Assembly (NCBI GenBank): GCA_041736155.1
Contig: JBGSUL010000095.1
Span: 1-47,767, forward strand
Direction: 5' to 3'
Source: JANPLN01 sp041736155
GTDB taxonomy: Bacteria > Bdellovibrionota > Bdellovibrionia > Bdellovibrionales > JAGQZY01
Length of the DNA: 47,767 nt
The notes beneath the pieces were generated by a model, which had not been told where the DNA came from, did no database searches, and was given only the letters and a program-made list of their open reading frames with translations. The translations under genes and the position numbers were made by a program. Below are positions 8,704 through 15,676 of this stretch, one piece after another (positions within the stretch are counted from its first letter, which is position 1; each line of letters begins with the position of its first letter).

Positions 8704-9768
8704 ATGAAATACATGATGGCTTTAGGAATACTTTTCGCAGGCGTGTTTTCGCACGCAGAAGAAACTTACGATCTGACCGGTCGTTGGGGTGCGGGTCTTG
8801 GTGTTGGAATGACTTCTGTATTGGGATCGGATGCTTTTACAGAGGGAAACTCAGAGTTGGATAGCACTTTTGCGGCGAGCCTGTGGTTGCGTTATCATTT
8901 TTCAAAACGTTTAGGTGTGGAATTTACGTATTCTCGTTTTTCTTTTGCATTTGCAGACAAGGCTCCTCCGATGGTTGATATGGATCCGTCTGCGACAATG
9001 TTAGATGTGAGCTTGGCTTATCGCGCATTTCCCACCAAGGTTTATCACATCCTAATGCAAGTGGGTTTGGGTTATGTGAGATTCTCTGATTTCGATATCA
9101 ACAATCTCCGCGATAAGAGAGATGATTTAGCATTGAAAGGTCGTGTAGGATTTGAATACATGCTGACGCCTCATATGATGGCCGCCATTCAAGCTGATTA
9201 TTATAAACTCAATTATGGCAGCTCCACACCTGACGATCTGCAAGTGATCGCTCCGATGTTGGGTCTGACTTATTATTTTAACAATCATAAAAAAGTCATC
9301 GCTCCAGTGGCCCCTGTGGTTGTGGACGCCGATGGTGATGGTGTTGCCGATGCCGATGACAAATGCCCGGGAACGCCTGCTGGCCAAGCAGTAAATGGTT
9401 TCGGTTGTGCACAAACTGAAAAGTTAGAGATTACGCTGAATGTTCAATTTGCTCCTGGAAAAGCCGAAGTGGACCCCAAGTTCACAGCGGATCTCGAGAA
9501 ATTTGCTGAATTCCTAACAAAGTATCCTGAGACCAAAGCAGAAATCGAAGGTCACACCGACAATACAGGAGCTGAAAAACTCAACTTCCGTATTTCGCAA
9601 AAACGCGCCGAGTCCGTTCGCAAATATTTGATCAACAACCTCAAGGTAGATCAAACACGTGTGACACCAAAAGGCTACGGACCATCTCAGCCCGTGGCTG
9701 ATAACACCACGCCCGAAGGACGCGAAAAAAATCGCCGAGTTGTGGCGCATGTAAAAACAGATAAGTAA
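8704..9768 (+). CDS. OmpA-family outer membrane protein
   Basis: 354-aa outer membrane protein that likely tethers the outer membrane to peptidoglycan. Order: signal peptide (1-18), an N-terminal beta-barrel-like domain (about 22-197) with alternating aromatic strands (e.g. LWLRYHFSKRLGVEFTYSRF), a short thrombospondin type-3 calcium-binding-like linker (DADGDGVADADDKCPGTPAG, 208-227, with Cys221 and Cys235 able to pair), and an OmpA C-terminal domain (241-352). The peptidoglycan-binding residues are visible in IEGHTDNTG (Asp286) and in NFRISQKRAESV (Asn294, Arg301). AGGAGGACAGT directly precedes the ATG. A perfect 11-bp hairpin follows the stop. Length fits the family. Confidence 0.93.
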   Translation: MKYMMALGILFAGVFSHAEETYDLTGRWGAGLGVGMTSVLGSDAFTEGNSELDSTFAASLWLRYHFSKRLGVEFTYSRFSFAFADKAPPMVDMDPSATMLDVSLAYRAFPTKVYHILMQVGLGYVRFSDFDINNLRDKRDDLALKGRVGFEYMLTPHMMAAIQADYYKLNYGSSTPDDLQVIAPMLGLTYYFNNHKKVIAPVAPVVVDADGDGVADADDKCPGTPAGQAVNGFGCAQTEKLEITLNVQFAPGKAEVDPKFTADLEKFAEFLTKYPETKAEIEGHTDNTGAEKLNFRISQKRAESVRKYLINNLKVDQTRVTPKGYGPSQPVADNTTPEGREKNRRVVAHVKTDK

Positions 9769-9779
9769 AAATATAAGGA

Positions 9780-9808
9780 AAGAAGGTCAGGATTTGGCTG
9801 ACCTTCTT
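9780..9808 (+). terminator. Terminator hairpin after the OmpA-family gene
   Basis: AAGAAGGTCAG pairs exactly with CTGACCTTCTT across a 7-nt loop, 12 nt after the OmpA stop. The descending arm ends in CTTCTT rather than a pure T-run. It also lies just past the end of the convergent four-helix-bundle gene. Confidence 0.65.
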
Positions 9809-9818
9809 GATTGAGAGT

Positions 9819-10136
9819 TTAGGCGGTGCGCTTGAGCTCTGCTCTCAGCGCTCGGTTCAGGTTGTACAGTCCTCCGCCCAGAGCGTCGGCTTTTCTGATC
9901 AGCTCTTCAGCTTGTAAGATATCTAATAAGGTTTGGACTTCGCGGTGCGAAGCTAAAGCGATTTCATAAAAACGTCGGCGATCTTTGACGCTCGTTTTAG
10001 CGCTTCCTTCGGCGAGGTTTAAGCATACGCTGAGAGCGGCTCTGCGTAATTGATCTTGCACATAGTGTGGGGCCTTCAGCTTTTCACAGGTTTTGTACTG
10101 TTCTTTGGCTAATTGGAAAGTTCTAAAATTTCTCAT
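9819..10136 (-). CDS. Four-helix-bundle protein (S23/TIGR02436 family), copy A
   Basis: 105-aa member of the family that includes the 23S rRNA intervening-sequence protein and Avd, the accessory protein of diversity-generating retroelements. Members form four-helix bundles that assemble as pentamers with a basic surface and are thought to bind nucleic acid. Seen here: FRTFQLAKEQYKTCEKL (helix 1), DQLRRAALSVCLNLAEGSAK (helix 2 with the family's L-N-x-A-E-G motif), DRRRFYEIALASHREVQTLLD (helix 3), and a fourth helix ending ALRAELKRTA. AAGGAG lies nine nt before the ATG. It is divergent from a paralogue at 10214; start codon, ribosome site and first 12 codons are identical in the two as arms of a perfect inverted repeat. 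No reverse transcriptase or rRNA gene is nearby. Confidence 0.9.
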   Translation of the reverse strand: MRNFRTFQLAKEQYKTCEKLKAPHYVQDQLRRAALSVCLNLAEGSAKTSVKDRRRFYEIALASHREVQTLLDILQAEELIRKADALGGGLYNLNRALRAELKRTA

Positions 10137-10249
10137 TTTGTTTTCTCCTTTTTGGAAATTTTTTTGGTGCTGCCCGGCGAGACCAAAAAAATTTCCAAAA
10201 AGGAGAAAACAAAATGAGAAATTTTAGAACTTTCCAATTAGCCAAAGAA
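10101..10249. repeat. Perfect 68-bp inverted repeat covering two start codons
   Basis: The arms 10101-10168 and 10182-10249 are exact reverse complements around the 13-nt spacer GCTGCCCGGCGAG. Each arm holds 36 nt of coding sequence (12 codons), the start codon, the AAGGAG site and 24-26 nt upstream. Identity ends abruptly at 10100/10250, after which the two genes differ at most synonymous sites. Transcripts that begin across the centre would fold into a 68-bp RNA hairpin that hides both the ribosome site and the start codon. Confidence 0.97.
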
Positions 10250-10513
10250 TTCTACCAAGAATGCAAAAAGCTACCACTCACAGGCAACGTGAGAGACCAA
10301 CTGCTACGAGCCAGTCTGAGCATCTGCTTAAATCTAGCGGAAGGAAGTGGAAAACAAACAGACAAAGAACGCAGACGATTCTACTACATCGCCCTAGGCT
10401 CTCAACGTGAAGTGCATTGTTTGCTTGAACTAGAAAACATCGAGAAGCTTATTGTTCAATCCGACCGCCTTGGCGGATGCCTCTACAAACTGATCCACAG
10501 TATCTGTGCCTGA
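10214..10513 (+). CDS. Four-helix-bundle protein (S23/TIGR02436 family), copy B
   Basis: 99-aa paralogue of the divergent neighbour at 9819-10136. The first 12 residues (MRNFRTFQLAKE) are identical to it and the rest agrees at roughly half of the positions, including LNLAEGSGK, RRRFYYIALGSQREV and DRLGGCLYKL. It is slightly shorter; its C-terminus runs into a palindromic tract and lacks the basic tail of copy A. Its codons are more A-rich than those of copy A after codon 12. Ribosome site AAGGAG is at 10199-10204. Function is unknown; a nucleic-acid-binding role is inferred from the family only. Confidence 0.9.
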   Translation: MRNFRTFQLAKEFYQECKKLPLTGNVRDQLLRASLSICLNLAEGSGKQTDKERRRFYYIALGSQREVHCLLELENIEKLIVQSDRLGGCLYKLIHSICA

Positions 10514-10523
10514 CACCAAGACA

Positions 10524-10555
10524 TCTGGCGCCAGACACCAGGTACCTGGTGTCTG
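10524..10555. repeat. Nested palindromes (REP-like)
   Basis: Two overlapping perfect palindromes: TCTGGCGCCAGA (10524-10535) and the 24-nt palindrome at 10532-10555 centred on GGTACC with flanks CAGACACCA/TGGTGTCTG. A partial third copy, TGACACCA, is at 10511-10518. They lie between the convergent ends of the four-helix-bundle gene and the PilZ gene. This layout is typical of REP/BIME-like sequences or of a bidirectional terminator without T-tract. Confidence 0.75.
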
Positions 10556-10568
10556 ATTCCTGAGATTT

Positions 10569-10946
10569 CTAGTTGGCTCGCGGGAGTAAGTCGCAGAGAC
10601 ATTCGCGCCAATATTCTGGAGCATCGTTAGAGTAATCCACACCGATTTCAAACGCTTTGTTGCTCACATACTTAGTGCGTGTGACTTGTCCGGTGATATC
10701 CAGATCCATGATTGGAATGTAGAGAGAAACTTCCGTCCCTTTCAGAAATTCAATATTCATGGTCGTGCGCAAATCGGCTTGGCAAAAATCCTCGCGTTTG
10801 ACGATCAATTTAAATCCCGTAGAGGAAGCCTCGATAATAACACCAAAATCACAGATGGGTGTGAGGTTGCCAATGGAGATCATACCGTGAATCTCAAGGG
10901 GCTGAATGTTGTAGCGTGAAGAAACTCGTTTGTTGATGGCACTCAT
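10569..10946 (-). CDS. PilZ-domain protein
   Basis: 125-aa single-domain protein resembling PilZ, the c-di-GMP receptor fold. The N-terminal KRVSSRYNI matches the arginine-rich first motif (R7xxxR11), and ASSTGFKLIV corresponds to the D/NxSxxG motif with the first acid replaced (E-A-S-S-T-G), so binding may be weakened or altered. The end (KAFEIGVDYSND) is the usual last strand of the barrel. ATG 10946 has CTAAGGAGAG upstream. It is a stand-alone gene, so its partner is unknown; in this group such proteins commonly act on motility or attachment. Confidence 0.75.
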   Translation of the reverse strand: MSAINKRVSSRYNIQPLEIHGMISIGNLTPICDFGVIIEASSTGFKLIVKREDFCQADLRTTMNIEFLKGTEVSLYIPIMDLDITGQVTRTKYVSNKAFEIGVDYSNDAPEYWRECLCDLLPRAN

Positions 10947-10995
10947 ATGAACTCTCCTTAGGTCTTGTTTACCTATCGGAGCACTTGGACCAAAG

Positions 10996-11580
10996 TTAAG
11001 GGGTGGTCAGAAAAAAAGCTAAAGAGTGTCCTAGTATGAGACGAACTTCGCCCCTTCCGTTTAAGGGAGTCTGCGACTGAAGATCTCGTGCTTGAAATTG
11101 CCAAGTCTCATTCCCGAGCGCTTGCCAGTCGAAAATTTCGACAGAACTCAGAACCTTATAGAGTGGGTAAAGAGCTTTAAAAACGGCCTCTTTGCACGAC
11201 CAGAGGAGATCTTCGCGCGGTACGAGTGAAAGCTCCAGTGGTGTGGAAACGCGCGCCAGGACCGCATGTTTATGGCGGGAGAGAGCTTCGATATCAATCC
11301 CCATGTGAGCGGGGAGGCGGCACCAAGCCACGGCGTTGTAGGCACTTGTATGGGAAAGACTGAGAGACAATTGCGGATGTTGCGGAATTTTAAGCAGATC
11401 TAGTAACTCATTACGATGAATAGGAGTTTGCGAAAGTTCCAACAGCTGGCAAAGGGTCTCACGCAAGGCGTGTCGCTGAGCTTGTTTATCCTCTTGTGCA
11501 TTTTGCTGAATATAAACTTTGAGTCCTCGCGCAGGCGAGGCGAGCGTGGTGGAGATTTCTATGCAATTAAACGTTGCCAC
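10996..11580 (-). CDS. 4'-phosphopantetheinyl transferase (Sfp/AcpT type)
   Basis: Transfers the phosphopantetheine arm of CoA to a serine of acyl or peptidyl carrier proteins. The two family motifs are visible: MGIDIEAL (metal-binding Asp and Glu) and WSCKEAVFKALYPLYK (the W-x-x-K-E-A-x-x-K motif). About 194 aa, a short single-domain form close to the AcpT/HetI size. The start is uncertain: GTG 11580 (MATFNCIEIS) is preferred to TTG 11598; neither has a clear ribosome site and both overlap the end of mglA, which suggests translational coupling. Last gene of the ffs-dnaX-ybaB-recR-mglA run. Its carrier-protein substrate is not in the window. Confidence 0.82.
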   Translation of the reverse strand: MATFNCIEISTTLASPARGLKVYIQQNAQEDKQAQRHALRETLCQLLELSQTPIHRNELLDLLKIPQHPQLSLSLSHTSAYNAVAWCRLPAHMGIDIEALSRHKHAVLARVSTPLELSLVPREDLLWSCKEAVFKALYPLYKVLSSVEIFDWQALGNETWQFQARDLQSQTPLNGRGEVRLILGHSLAFFLTTP

Positions 11581-12163
11581 TTTTGAGGGTGGTGACAATT
11601 GTTTTAGACAGAGTTTTTAAACTGTCCATCACACCCACGCCTTTGTCGGCTTCCGCTTCAAAGTCGGGAGCGTTGTATTTATTGAGAGCGGCACGAAGCT
11701 CGGCAATGGATGCAGAGTTCGGCAGATCACGTTTGTTGTATTGAAGAATCAATGGAATTTTTTTGATGTCGTAGCCAGCGAGTTCTAAATTCTTTTCGAG
11801 ATTTTTGAGCGAGATGATGTTTTCGTCCATGCGATCGATTTGTGAATCAGCGACAAAAATAATTCCATCGAGATTTTTAAGAATCAAACGGCGACTCGCA
11901 TCGTAGATCACTTGTCCTGGAACAGTGAAAAGATGAAAGCGAACTTTCAAACCACGAATTTGTCCCACATCGAGCGGAAGAAAATCAAAAAAGCGTGTGC
12001 GTTCGGGGCTGCCCATGTCGAAATCGATCATGTCGGAGCGTTCTTGGCCGTTTTGTGTCGCTTGAAAAACCCAACGAATGTTGGTGGTTTTACCACCCAA
12101 AGCGGGACCGTAATAAACGATTTTGCAGTGAAGCTCTTTGGTCTCTTGATTGATTAATGCCAT
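11567..12163 (-). CDS. mglA: MglA-type Ras-like GTPase
   Basis: 198-aa small GTPase of the bacterial MglA group that controls polarity and, in Myxococcus and Bdellovibrio, gliding or pilus function. P-loop GPALGGKT is at residues 19-26, the switch II region reads HLFTVPGQVIYDASRRLILK (Gly83-Gln84), and the guanine-specificity motif is NKRD at 143-146. The typical MglA extension between P-loop and switch II is present. Start ATG overlaps the recR stop by 1 nt (TAATG), so the two are translationally coupled. No mglB (roadblock GAP) lies beside it, although one is often adjacent in myxobacteria. Confidence 0.93.
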   Translation of the reverse strand: MALINQETKELHCKIVYYGPALGGKTTNIRWVFQATQNGQERSDMIDFDMGSPERTRFFDFLPLDVGQIRGLKVRFHLFTVPGQVIYDASRRLILKNLDGIIFVADSQIDRMDENIISLKNLEKNLELAGYDIKKIPLILQYNKRDLPNSASIAELRAALNKYNAPDFEAEADKGVGVMDSLKTLSKTIVTTLKSGNV

Positions 12164-12783
12164 TACAAAGTCACCCGATTTTCTAAGGCTCGACTCAGAG
12201 TACGATGGTCCACATAATCCAAATGGCTTCCGATGGGAACGCCCTGGGCCAATCGCGACACTTGAACTTGAGATCTCTGTGCTAAAACTTTGGCTAAGTA
12301 AAGCATGGTGGTATCTCCCTCAAGGTCTGAATCGAGTACCAATATCACTTCCACCTTTGATTGTGGCTGTTTTGCCAGCAATTGGTCAATCCTTTCAATG
12401 AGCTCTTTGATCTTTAAATCTTCCGGAGCCAAACCATCGAGAGGAGAAATCGCGCCATGAAGAACGTGGAACCGTCCGTCAAAAGCGCCAGAAGCTTCGA
12501 TTTGCGAGATATTTTCGGGTTCTTCCACCACACAGATCAGCTGATCGTTGCGCTTGGTATTTGTGCAGAAATGACAAACACCGAGGTCATCATCGGTATA
12601 ACTAAAACAGGCCGTGCACAGTTGGATTTTTTCTTCCACCAAGATGAGAGCTTCGCGAAGGTTTTTAGATAATTGTGGTTTTTTAAGTATAAAATGCGTC
12701 AGACGCTGAGCCGTCTTGGGACCCACTCCAGGGAGTTGGCTGAGTTCGTGAATGAGTTTTTCCAGGGACGCAATGTGCAACAT
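12163..12783 (-). CDS. recR: Recombination mediator RecR
   Basis: 206 aa, the usual length. RecR forms a ring that loads RecA with RecF/RecO at gaps. Seen: the helix-hairpin-helix LPGVGPKTAQRLTHFIL (about 17-33), a four-cysteine zinc finger (CTACFSYTDDDLGVCHFC, residues 57-74), and a Toprim domain starting ICVVEEPENISQIEASGAFDG and continuing VILVLDSDLEGDTT. It sits six nt after ybaB, in the widely conserved dnaX-ybaB-recR order. Confidence 0.96.
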   Translation of the reverse strand: MLHIASLEKLIHELSQLPGVGPKTAQRLTHFILKKPQLSKNLREALILVEEKIQLCTACFSYTDDDLGVCHFCTNTKRNDQLICVVEEPENISQIEASGAFDGRFHVLHGAISPLDGLAPEDLKIKELIERIDQLLAKQPQSKVEVILVLDSDLEGDTTMLYLAKVLAQRSQVQVSRLAQGVPIGSHLDYVDHRTLSRALENRVTL

Positions 12784-12789
12784 GGTTGA

Positions 12790-13119
12790 TTATGTAATTC
12801 CTGGGATATTGAACCCCTTGGAAAGATCTTGGATTTGCTCATCGTGCTCTTTTTTAGCAGCGGTGAGAGCATCGTTGGCCGCGGTTTGAATCATGTCCTG
12901 AAGCATTTCGGCATCGCCGTCCTTAAAAATGGCGGGACTGATGTTAACGGCCTTGATCTTGTCATTGCTGACAGTGATTTTGACGGCGTCACCACCGCTC
13001 GAGGCGGTGTATTCTTTGGCAGCCAACTCTTCTTGCAGTTTCTTCATGCGTGCTTGCATTTGATTGGCTTGTTTTATGATGGCTTGCATGCCATGGGCTC
13101 CGGGTTTTTGACCTTTCAT
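12790..13119 (-). CDS. ybaB: YbaB/EbfC nucleoid-associated protein
   Basis: 109-aa DNA-binding protein of the YbaB/EbfC family. The N-terminal helix (MQAIIKQANQMQARMKKLQE) and the beta sheet AVKITVSNDKIKAVNISPAIF are typical, and the C-terminal helix has DALTAAKKEHDEQIQDLSKGF. Its first four nt overlap the dnaX stop (ATGA). Position between dnaX and recR supports the assignment. Confidence 0.93.
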   Translation of the reverse strand: MKGQKPGAHGMQAIIKQANQMQARMKKLQEELAAKEYTASSGGDAVKITVSNDKIKAVNISPAIFKDGDAEMLQDMIQTAANDALTAAKKEHDEQIQDLSKGFNIPGIT

Positions 13120-14873
13120 GACGGGTTCTCCTCTTTGGACGTTTTCTCTTCTTTTATGGACACGATTTCGGTTTTAAATAAACTCTGCGTTTTTTTCATT
13201 AATGGATGCGCTTCAATCTGTTGGCGCTCTTTTTGCGATTTTTCTAGATCAGCTTTTTGCCCTTTTTCTTTGGGCGTGAGTACGGGAACACTTTGGGCTG
13301 TGGCTTTGGCAAGATGGACTTCGACTGTGAGTTTTTGTTTCCACAGACTTTCGATAAACGTTTGCAAGCGCTCCATGTTCTGCGGAGCTTTGAGTTTATC
13401 CATCAAAAAACTCATTTTTTCTGGCAGCCCGAGTTTCAGAAGGTCAGAGGTGTGTTCCATGATAAAGGTGTGTTCCAGAAGAGCGGCGAGCAGCCCGTTG
13501 GAGCTGCGCACACTTTCTATAAAACGCTGCCAAGGATCTTTGGGCACAGCAGGAGTGAGATCCTCCATCGGAGCCGTGGGGGTTGCGACAGTCACAGGTG
13601 CTGGCGGTGCGGAACGTGTCGTCGGACGAGCGGATGTGGGTGCTGATGGTGAAGTCGCTGCGGGCGCTGAGGCTGTCGCTCCCGGGCGCGAGACGGTGGG
13701 CGAAGGTGCCGTCATCGGTTCGGTTGCGGGCGCTCCCGCCAAAAGAGCGCTCAGAGCTACTACGCGAGGAGCTGAGAATAATTTAAGGAGCAACATTTCG
13801 AGAGCGAGGCGGGGTTCCGTGGCGCGCAGAAGGAGCTGACTGCCTTTGATGGTGATATCAAACAAGAGCTGAATGTCTTCTTCGTTGAGAGCGGTGGTGA
13901 GTTGTTCCAACCATTGAATTTCAGAGTCTGGTAATTCCACAGGTACGTTCATTTTGTGGGCTTGGATTTTGATCATCAAAGCATTGCGCCACTGTTCGAG
14001 AAGTTCTTCGACAAACAAAGTGGGATCACAGCCTGAGAGATTTAAGTCGGCGAGCGCTTTTTGCAAAGCACTCATGTCTTTGGTGATCAATGCTTTGAGA
14101 GTTTGATTGACCACTTCGCGCTGAACTAAACCAAGGCTGGCCACAACTTTTTCCACAGATACATTTTGTTCGGAAAAAGTAACCACTTGCTCGAGGAGAC
14201 TCTGGCTGTCGCGCATGGACCCTTTGCCCTGTCGAGCGATGAGCCACAGGGCTTCTTCTTCAAACGGAATGTTTTCTTGGCGACAAATTTCGGCCAGATG
14301 TTGGCTGATTTCTTTTTGCGAAATCATGCGGAAATCAAAACGCTGACAGCGCGATAAAATCGTATTGGGGATTTTTTGCACTTCGGTGGTGGCGAGAATA
14401 AAAACCACATGCGCCGGAGGTTCTTCGAGCGTTTTCAAAAGAGCATTGAAGGCACTGGCCGAGAGCATATGAACTTCATCGATAATATAAATTTTGTATT
14501 TGCCAGAGGCGGGAGCAAAAACCACCGAGTCGCGCAGCTCACGAATGGAGTCGACGCCGTTATTAGAGGCTCCATCGATCTCGATCACATCAATGTGACG
14601 ACCTTGGGCGATATCTAAACAGTCCGAACACTTTTGGCAGGGCACAAAGTCCACGGCGTGAGTGCAACGAAGAGCTTTGGCAAAGATACGAGCGGAGGAG
14701 GTTTTGCCGGTGCCGCGCGGACCGGTAAACAGAAGTGCATGTGGAATTCGACCTGATTTCAGGGCGTTAGAAAGGGTCTGCGCAATGTGTGATTGCCCAA
14801 CGAGATTTTGAAAAGCCTGAGGACGCCACTTTCGGGCGATGACTTCATAGTTTTGCAGAATGACCCCACACAC
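13116..14873 (-). CDS. dnaX: DNA polymerase III subunit gamma/tau
   Basis: 585-aa clamp-loader ATPase. Order: VIARKWRPQAFQNLVGQ start block, Walker A GPRGTGKT (51-58), zinc-binding cysteines C70, C79, C82 and C85, Walker B IIDEVH (130-135), sensor I ATTEVQKIP and SRCQRF arginine finger region (174-179), domain III to about 370, then a Pro/Ala/Thr-rich linker (about 375-435) and a tau-specific tail. The start is unusual: GTG 14873 is the only standard codon near the conserved start, has no ribosome site, and lies eight nt after the T-run of the SRP RNA gene. A CTG at codon 6 would match the E. coli protein start better. No clear frameshift site for gamma was noticed. Confidence 0.95.
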   Translation of the reverse strand: MCGVILQNYEVIARKWRPQAFQNLVGQSHIAQTLSNALKSGRIPHALLFTGPRGTGKTSSARIFAKALRCTHAVDFVPCQKCSDCLDIAQGRHIDVIEIDGASNNGVDSIRELRDSVVFAPASGKYKIYIIDEVHMLSASAFNALLKTLEEPPAHVVFILATTEVQKIPNTILSRCQRFDFRMISQKEISQHLAEICRQENIPFEEEALWLIARQGKGSMRDSQSLLEQVVTFSEQNVSVEKVVASLGLVQREVVNQTLKALITKDMSALQKALADLNLSGCDPTLFVEELLEQWRNALMIKIQAHKMNVPVELPDSEIQWLEQLTTALNEEDIQLLFDITIKGSQLLLRATEPRLALEMLLLKLFSAPRVVALSALLAGAPATEPMTAPSPTVSRPGATASAPAATSPSAPTSARPTTRSAPPAPVTVATPTAPMEDLTPAVPKDPWQRFIESVRSSNGLLAALLEHTFIMEHTSDLLKLGLPEKMSFLMDKLKAPQNMERLQTFIESLWKQKLTVEVHLAKATAQSVPVLTPKEKGQKADLEKSQKERQQIEAHPLMKKTQSLFKTEIVSIKEEKTSKEENPS

Positions 14874-14881
14874 TTTTTAAG

Positions 14882-14888
14882 AAAAAAA
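14882..14888 (-). terminator. T-run ending the SRP RNA gene
   Basis: On the minus strand the closing stem of ffs is followed by TTTTTTT, so the SRP RNA stem doubles as its terminator. The dnaX start codon comes eight nt later. Confidence 0.7.
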
Positions 14889-14984
14889 GGCTGAGCACCC
14901 CGTAGCACATGTCCTCCTGTTACCGTTGCTCCCTTTCGGACCTGGCGGGATTCACAAAATTCTATTGTACGGGACTCAGCCAGC
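14889..14984 (-). ncRNA. ffs: Bacterial small SRP RNA (4.5S)
   Basis: About 96 nt. Binds Ffh (SRP54) for co-translational targeting. The universally conserved domain IV is visible on the minus strand: CAGGTCCGAAAGGGAGCA with the GGAA-class tetraloop region, then ACGGTAACAGGAGG. The outer helix is formed by GGCTGAGTCCCGTA and TACGGGGTGCTCAGCC. The ends are set from this helix and are good to a few nt. Size and single-hairpin form match the Alu-lacking SRP RNA of Gram-negative bacteria. It precedes dnaX. Confidence 0.95.
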
Positions 14985-14987
14985 ACA

Positions 14988-15015
14988 ATTTAAGCAGGGA
15001 TGAGGCAGGGTGCAA
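14988..15015 (-). promoter_or_regulatory. Candidate promoter of ffs
   Basis: On the minus strand TTGCAC (15010-15015), a 16-nt gap and TTAAAT (14988-14993) precede the mature 5' end by a few nt. The match to consensus is modest; position is the main support. Confidence 0.4.
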
Positions 15016-15340
15016 GGGGGAATTTGCTGCATTGCTTGTTGGGTCATTGTTCAGGGGGGTAAGGCTGCAAATGGGGCCCATAAGTCTTACCTTGGTACCA
15101 ATTTTTGTTAAATTTTCAGGAGCAAAAGCGTTGCCCTCAACGTAAAGCGGAGAGGACCCCTGGCACACCCCTTGCTGTAGTGGACCTCGGTACGTTGGTT
15201 GAAGTTGTACGTTTGTTGTTTGTCTCTGAAGCCTGGCACTGGCGAGTCGTTTAAATGATTCTCCCCCCCAAAATTTAAATGTCTTTTTCCCGGTGCTAGC
15301 GCTTCCAGAGCTTTTTCTTCCCAAAATCTGGGCAGCTATC
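15016..15340. other. Intergenic stretch without a supported gene
   Basis: Between the ffs promoter and the promoter of the next gene there is no convincing coding sequence. A 130-codon open frame on the minus strand exists but begins with TTG inside the opposite promoter, has no ribosome site and ends inside ffs. No conserved RNA was recognised. Confidence 0.5.
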
Positions 15341-15369
15341 TTGAAAAACCCCAAAAAACTCTGTATAAA
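15341..15369 (+). promoter_or_regulatory. Sigma-70-type promoter
   Basis: TTGAAA (15341-15346), a 17-nt gap and TATAAA (15364-15369). Transcription would start near 15376, 22 nt before the ATG at 15398. It is the best match to consensus seen in the window. Confidence 0.7.
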
Positions 15370-15397
15370 CGCGAGGCGTCTTACTTAGGGGGAAAAT

Positions 15398-15676
15398 ATG
15401 AAAAAAATAATCGTAATTTTAATAGGTTTATTAGTGTCTTCATCCGCTTTTGCCGATGGCAAAGTAATCTGCGGAAGTGGTTGGTTTGGTCAGGCAGCAG
15501 AAGCTACAAGACTCGCCATGGAAGACGTCAATACGAAGATCAAAGACTATGACTTAGCGACAGAACAAGACTTACTTCTTTCCACACCCGTGCTTTCGGT
15601 TTCTACAGCTCAGGGCGCCATTGCCGTTTATGTCTGTGTTTCTGTAAATACCATTGAAAAAACGGTATCAAAGTAA
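15398..15676 (+). CDS. Small periplasmic protein of unknown function
   Basis: 92 aa with a signal peptide (MKKIIVILIGLLVSSSAFA). The mature part has two cysteines (VICGSGWFG and YVCVSVN) that could form a disulfide, and a central amphipathic helix (EATRLAMEDVNTKIKDYDL). No family recognised. Strong promoter and a GGGGGAAAAT ribosome site directly before the ATG suggest high expression. Its stop overlaps the convergent TIGR02147 gene by nine nt. Confidence 0.75.
   Translation: MKKIIVILIGLLVSSSAFADGKVICGSGWFGQAAEATRLAMEDVNTKIKDYDLATEQDLLLSTPVLSVSTAQGAIAVYVCVSVNTIEKTVSK

Noticed and set aside
9819..10513. Diversity-generating retroelement around the Avd-like genes
   Set aside because: No reverse transcriptase and no template/variable repeat pair is visible in the neighbourhood.
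12829..13839. 336-codon open frame antisense to ybaB and dnaX
   Set aside because: Opposes two well-identified genes; long only because of the repeated codons in the dnaX linker.
13116..14873. Programmed frameshift site for a short DnaX gamma form
   Set aside because: No A-run slippery site with a following hairpin was seen near the expected position.
14962..15354. 130-codon open frame on the minus strand between ffs and the gene at 15398
   Set aside because: TTG start inside a strong opposite promoter, no ribosome site, ends inside the SRP RNA, and matches no family I know.
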